This document shows positions 58,885-64,000 of a stretch of DNA of 64,000 nucleotides, one piece after another (the stretch's first letter is position 1; each line of letters begins with the position of its first letter). Both the position numbers and the translations under genes were made by a program. The stretch covers positions 9,920,501-9,984,500 of the forward strand of contig JARFIW010000170.1 of the NCBI GenBank assembly GCA_036346225.1, in the 5' to 3' direction. The stretch is from Platerodrilus igneus. Its lineage: Eukaryota > Arthropoda > Insecta > Coleoptera > Lycidae. Below the pieces are notes generated by a model. It saw only the letters and a program-made list of their open reading frames with translations. It searched no databases and was not told where the DNA came from.

Positions 58885-59069
58885 AGAACTAATTTGGCCT
58901 TTAGCTAAAATCTAAAAAGAGAATCGGATTAGAATGGGTAAGCGCGGGAAAACTCATCAATACATGCAAAATACCTCCTACTTGTCGAACAAAAACCGTG
59001 CATAGCCTTTGTTGTACTGTGACGAATGATGTAGAAAATATTTCCACGCACAAGCTGAAGAATAAAATT

Positions 59070-59150
59070 AAAAATTGGTTCAAATAGCACGAATTCGAAC
59101 TGCAAATCCTCGCGTTATCAAAAGCGCGATTAAAACTGGAAAACATGGTT
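59070..59150 (-). repeat. Inverted relative of the 37.7-kb LTR-like segment
   Basis: Minus strand contains CTTTTGATAACGCGAGGATT and GTTCGAATTCGTGCTATT, aligning with 37,692-37,768 in the candidate LTR upstream of the gag remnant. Homology does not extend clearly on either side. Confidence 0.6.
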
Positions 59151-62100
59151 TCTTCGGATAGTTTAATACACTACTTGGACGAAGGTTTAGATGGAAAACA
59201 CATAAGAAACAATTATAAGTTATCGGAATGTTTAACACACTAACGGATACCTAAAACAGGATATAAACTATTAATTTATCAAATAAATTTTCATTTTTAA
59301 AAGCAGAGTGGATTTGAGTTAAAATTATGTTAAGCAGGCTTAAACTGAACAGGTACAGTAGGTGTTGTTGAAGAATTTAAGAATTGAAACGAAGTTTATT
59401 CGAACGAGTAATGAATTAACAAGGAAAATTTTAAAAGCAAAATTAGAACGTAACAAATTGAAATTGTTTGTCAATATTTAGAGCTGTGTGGAGCTCATTC
59501 TCATAAGCAACTATTAATACTAGTGCACGCTCCAGTAGATTTAGAGCGTATCACATCGGATTTGTATACATAAAAGCACCTTAGTAAAGAAGGAACTTAG
59601 TCAGTAAAAATTTACATTGAATCAATTTCGACGAAGTTGTGCTAATAATAATATTAAGTTTTATAGCTAAACACGGATTTGTTGCTATATACTGTCTTCA
59701 ATGTGTTGTAATATAGATTAGATATACACGGAGTCAAGTTTTTTTCTCTGTTTATTTCAAAATTATGAGGAAGGTAGTGTAGTCGAAATCCATAAACCTC
59801 TACTGCAGTAAATTTGTTCAAATAAGTACTTGAAACACCCGCTTTTCGAGTTAGTTTATTTGAATTTGGGAATATTTAGATGACGACGCTTGAAAGCTTT
59901 ATTAGACAGAGAGTTCAAAAATACTCGATTTTCGAGGATAATGTTGTAATATTTATGTGAATGGGCATCTTGTTCTTACACTTTTGAAATCGGCGTCGTT
60001 TTGTTTACGTTCGCAACGCATCTTTTAATGACTGTAATTTATGGTTTATTGCTATTGAGGGTAATCTACCAGGGTTTCTGTTTTTTAATTCGTGTGAATG
60101 TGTACATATAAGTTTTCCTAAGCCGGTTATTTATCCAGATTTATCTGTATTCTTTTAATTTAATACAAAGGGTGTAAAATCCCGATCTTTATTACTAGTT
60201 GTATAAAAATGAACTAGGTGCTTAACTAATTTATTTCTGTATCCTAATCTAATATTAATATTACATTGAAATAGCCACGTTATCAAAGTAAACCGTCAAA
60301 AATTCTATACAACTTCGCACTGCTTTCGTGCTAAAAGTTCATTTAACCAACTGAAATTAATAAATTCTTTTCTACCATTTAATGTTTGCTTAAATAACAC
60401 ACTAGCGTTACAGGCTCCTATTTACCCTTACGCTAGCTATCCTTATTAGCTTTTCTTAGTATTTTTGCGATACTAAAAGGTCTCTGTAAGGTACTAAAAT
60501 TATTTGACGTATTAGGGTGTATTTTTGACACAACAAAACAGCAAACGAAAATTTTTTAAAATCTTAAACTAGTAGAAGTTTATATCAAGAAAACAAATTT
60601 GATTATTAAAAAGTTTATTCTATGATGAAACTTTGACTTTTCATAATATATAGGTTTCCAAACAACCGCTGTAAGCTAAGGTGGTAACTGCATGACACAT
60701 TTGCTACAAAATATCTGTTTGTATTTCTACCTAAAGTTTTTGAAATTTACTACTGATTGTATAATAATTATTGCGTTCACTTGCTTTTATATTTAACTTC
60801 TATTTAGCTTTTCCCATGAGAATGCAAATATCCTGTAAACCTTTCTAGAATTTAGACTGCTTTAAAATTGAGCAATAAAGTTCTGCAATAAGAAATCACC
60901 CAACCGTATATTGCCCATTTTATGGCTTAATTTACTATACATAGATCCCCACTGAATACCCACACGTTACCGTTTCTGCAATTTATTAGATGCGGGATCA
61001 CTAGAAGTGATTGTTCAATTCCTAAGCAATGCGTTCTTGTATCTTATTCATCCGGCCACCATCTTAGGTATACAATCCCATTATCCCTCTAAACGTATTC
61101 AAAGTTGTACGATAGGTACCTTAGATACTTACAGTAATCATTCCACAGTAGGCGTTTATTTTGCAACGACAAAGAATGGCAAGTCAAACTTCGAAATATT
61201 ATAGAGTTTTTAAAATAATTTAATGCGTGGTCTAGAATATTTAAGGAAAGTAAAAAGAGTTCCGCCTTGAAGACAATAAAAAATTGTATTGCAATGACGC
61301 TAGCTATAAATGAGATGGAGAAAAAATTAGTAAATTTGAATAGTTAATATTAATTTAAGCATAATATCTTAATTCTTTTGGTTTTAGTAAATATAATTTT
61401 AATTAGGGTAGGTAGTATAACTGAAGCAATACAAAATAAATCGTTACAATTTAATACAAATTAGGGTAACGCATTAGTCATTAAATGGAATAAACGGCGC
61501 GACAATAAAAACCGCTGATAAAAAAATTTCATAAATCGTACAATGCAATAAATATGTAATAAATGCAAGGCGTCATGCAATAAACAAAAACCACGGAGTA
61601 TACATTAATAAAATTAATTAATACGTGAGAAATACAGAATTATAACTGAAACATGACTAGACGTTCAACGCTAATTGCACAAGTACGTGACTGTAAGGTA
61701 ATTAACGGGATAAGAGCATTATTATTAAGCATATATTAAATAGTTACAGTGTATTACTGGATGCTGACCGCAATTAAGAAAATTATTATAGTGGAAAAAA
61801 TAAGAACAATTAGACTCACCGGAAAAGTTAGTTAGTAATAATACTGGCGAGTAGTACGAGGGATGCGGAAAGTTGAAGGTTGGAAGGAAACTCGGTTTCA
61901 AGTTCAAGATTTAATGTCTGAATTCCCCAAGAAATAAAAAACGCCGTGCACAAATTGTTTTTTAAATTACGCTTGGACGAGCAGAACACTTTCAATATAC
62001 ATGTTTGTGGAGTTATTGTAGTTACGACCGACTAAAGGGGTTAGGACCTGTATTGTTCACGCCTCCAATATTTTGGAATTTTGTGTGATTTTGAGGTGGG

Positions 62101-64000
62101 GAGCTGTATTAAGGGAAAACAAAAGTTGGAAAATACTGATCATATCTGAACGTCTTTGACCTTTTGAGGGATGATTTAAAACAGTGAGTAATAAGGGAAC
62201 TTTTATATATATTTTATTACTATGTACAAATCGAAGTTTAAAACTAAAATATAAATGGTAGACATTTATGCAATAAGAAATTAATCAAAGCGAAAGTAAT
62301 TACTCTATTTGACTAAATTAGTGAGGGAATTTGGTTGATATTAATTTTAAAAGTAAGCGTTGATAGTTTAATTAATCTTAGCAAATGAGTGACGATTTAG
62401 TATTTTTAATGAATAGTGGAATGGTAAATGAAAAGTTGGTATTTAACCTTTTTCAGTATGTTATTAAAAGCATCTCCAAAAATTTGGATTTAGAGTGTTT
62501 CGTAATTTAATATGGGAAACGGTAAAATTGGAGTAGCACTATTATTAATGGATTTAATTTAATGTTCTTTTTTTTAAAATTTCTTTAGTAATATCTGGCT
62601 AGAGGAAGGTTAAGAAATTAGCTTTTCTTTTAGGAAAGTATATTTGAATTTTATTGAACCATCTTACTTTACATAAAATAAATTTTAAAGATGATTTACT
62701 AGAAAATTTTTTGGGTTAAAAGCAAACTTCTTACGTTTTTAGATGTAGATGATTCATTTTTGTAGTTTAAATTTAATTTTAAAAAAAATCTTTAAGAATT
62801 AATTTTCAAGTTTTATTGGCAACTCAGTGAACAAAAGTTATCACAAGTTAGGTTAAAAAGTAGGTAAACGAAACGTTCAACAAGGATATTTCTACATAAG
62901 TCTACTTAAAAAAATTAGCTTTTAACGGGAAAAGAATGATTTTCAAGCGTCGAAATCTTAAATGAAATGAATAAGCAAAAATCACTCTAAGGTGAATGTT
63001 TTGTAAAGGCTCATCAAGAGGTACGAGTATAAATGTATTTGTGCTACAGAAATTTACATAAATGACAAGTATACTGTAATATAAAATTATTTTTAGTTTG
63101 GCAAAGGCAAATTAGAAATAAGTTCTAATCGTTTATATAAAAAAATGCCAAAATAAATACGGCGGTGTGACAAAATGTATCGCACTATACCAGAACATTT
63201 ACGAAGATAAACTATTTATAGGTTATGGGTTAAACACAAAATTTAAATTTGTTGTTGGATATTAAATATTAAAGCATTTTCTTCAAGTAAACGTAAATTT
63301 TATAATTTTAATCCCTTAACTTTACTAAAGCATAAATTGTAATTTTTATTTAGAAAAAACTGTTTAGATATGAGAAAATTAGGTTTTTTGCATTATTTTT
63401 AAATAAGAAACGGAATTATGAAATTGAACGATATTTTGCGGTCCCATAGTAAAGCTAATGTTCTTAGATTAGATAGTATTTCGAATATCAACACAAAGCA
63501 AGCATTACTAGAAAGGATAAAGCTACATGCAATCAGTGGAAATTGCTCTTTTAAATTAATACAGAGAAAGCATGTTTTGACATTTTTTAATTAATAAACT
63601 ATATCACGTCATACGAAACTGTCCAAAGGCTAAGGTGTCAATTATTACGTTCTGGGTTTGGGCATCAACTGCTACACGTTTATTACCGCTTAACTCCTAC
63701 ATAATAAATGTTATAATTTAAGTATGTAAATGTCTATGCTAAGGTTATAACGGCCTGTTATTTACATCTTCGTTTTTCCGCGACGATGTCGAGTTTTTAG
63801 AGAGCTATGATCCGGGTTCTCATAAGATTTTTGTCACATAGATCTTTCTATTCCGTAGTGCGTTAAAGGGATAAGTCAAGCAGAAGTGGGGACGATGATT
63901 AGGTCATTGAATCGGCGAATCACAATAATGGCGCCCCGACAAAAGCATAATCGTGCTGGTCGATTCTAGGTACTCAAGTGAAGTTTGTAATTCCTGGCAG
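59151..64000. other. AT-rich stretch, nothing recognised
   Basis: Nearly 5 kb with no convincing coding frame, repeat or RNA gene. Near the right edge (63,850-64,000) the composition becomes less AT-rich. TGGCGCCCCGACA at about 63,932 resembles a retroelement primer-binding site, but the window ends before this can be tested. Confidence 0.45.

Overview
This window looks like accessory DNA from a repeat-rich, AT-rich arthropod genome, most likely an insect. The evidence is arthropod-type non-LTR retrotransposon domains, tRNA-derived SINEs, long (TA)n tracts, very short open frames and splice-like junctions. I found no complete host gene, rRNA gene, functional tRNA gene, CRISPR array or bacterial-type operon. 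Almost everything I can identify is a mobile element, a relic of one, or a tandem or segmental repeat.

Layout. 1-800 is a dimeric satellite-like array. 2.7-3.0 kb is a tRNA-derived SINE. 3.6-4.1 kb is a ~295-bp tandem repeat that recurs at 22.7-23.7 kb. There it brackets an open but promoterless C-terminal piece of a protein-primed type B DNA polymerase (Polinton/Maverick-like). 7.7-15.05 kb holds three LTR-like units flanked by (TA)n, in the same orientation, and 17.3-19.3 kb holds a fourth in the opposite orientation. All four carry small tandem arrays of a motif that is nearly the complement of the 3' end of tRNA-Lys(CUU). 20.6-22.4 kb is a SINE composite with a recurring 13-bp junction and one exon-like open frame.

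24.5-33.1 kb (copy A) and 45.5-51.8 kb (copy B) are two diverged direct copies of the same ~3.9-kb sequence, each broken by different insertions, so each acts as the empty-site control for the other. Copy A contains a decayed 4.5-kb LINE of the I/R1/LOA type (endonuclease, reverse transcriptase, RNase H, zinc knuckle) on the minus strand. It is flanked by an unusually long ~280-bp direct repeat that copy B has only once. Copy B contains a 1.75-kb unknown insertion and a LINE-relic plus SINE block.

37.6-40.4 kb is a decayed Ty3/gypsy-like gag region with unusual 13-residue tandem repeats. 41.94-45.39 kb is a 3.45-kb near-perfect palindrome made of two ~1.7-kb LTRs joined tail to tail through a primer-binding-site leader. 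The right-hand part (52-64 kb) is mostly unrecognised AT-rich DNA with two local tandem duplications, a 60-bp SINE-tail insertion and one hypothetical open frame.

The only hints of host coding sequence are a short Met-initiated segment ending in a good splice donor at 33,333-33,375, an exon-like frame at 20,887-21,045 and a minus-strand frame at 55,841-56,137. All three are tentative. Coordinates of repeat boundaries were read by eye and may be off by several bases.
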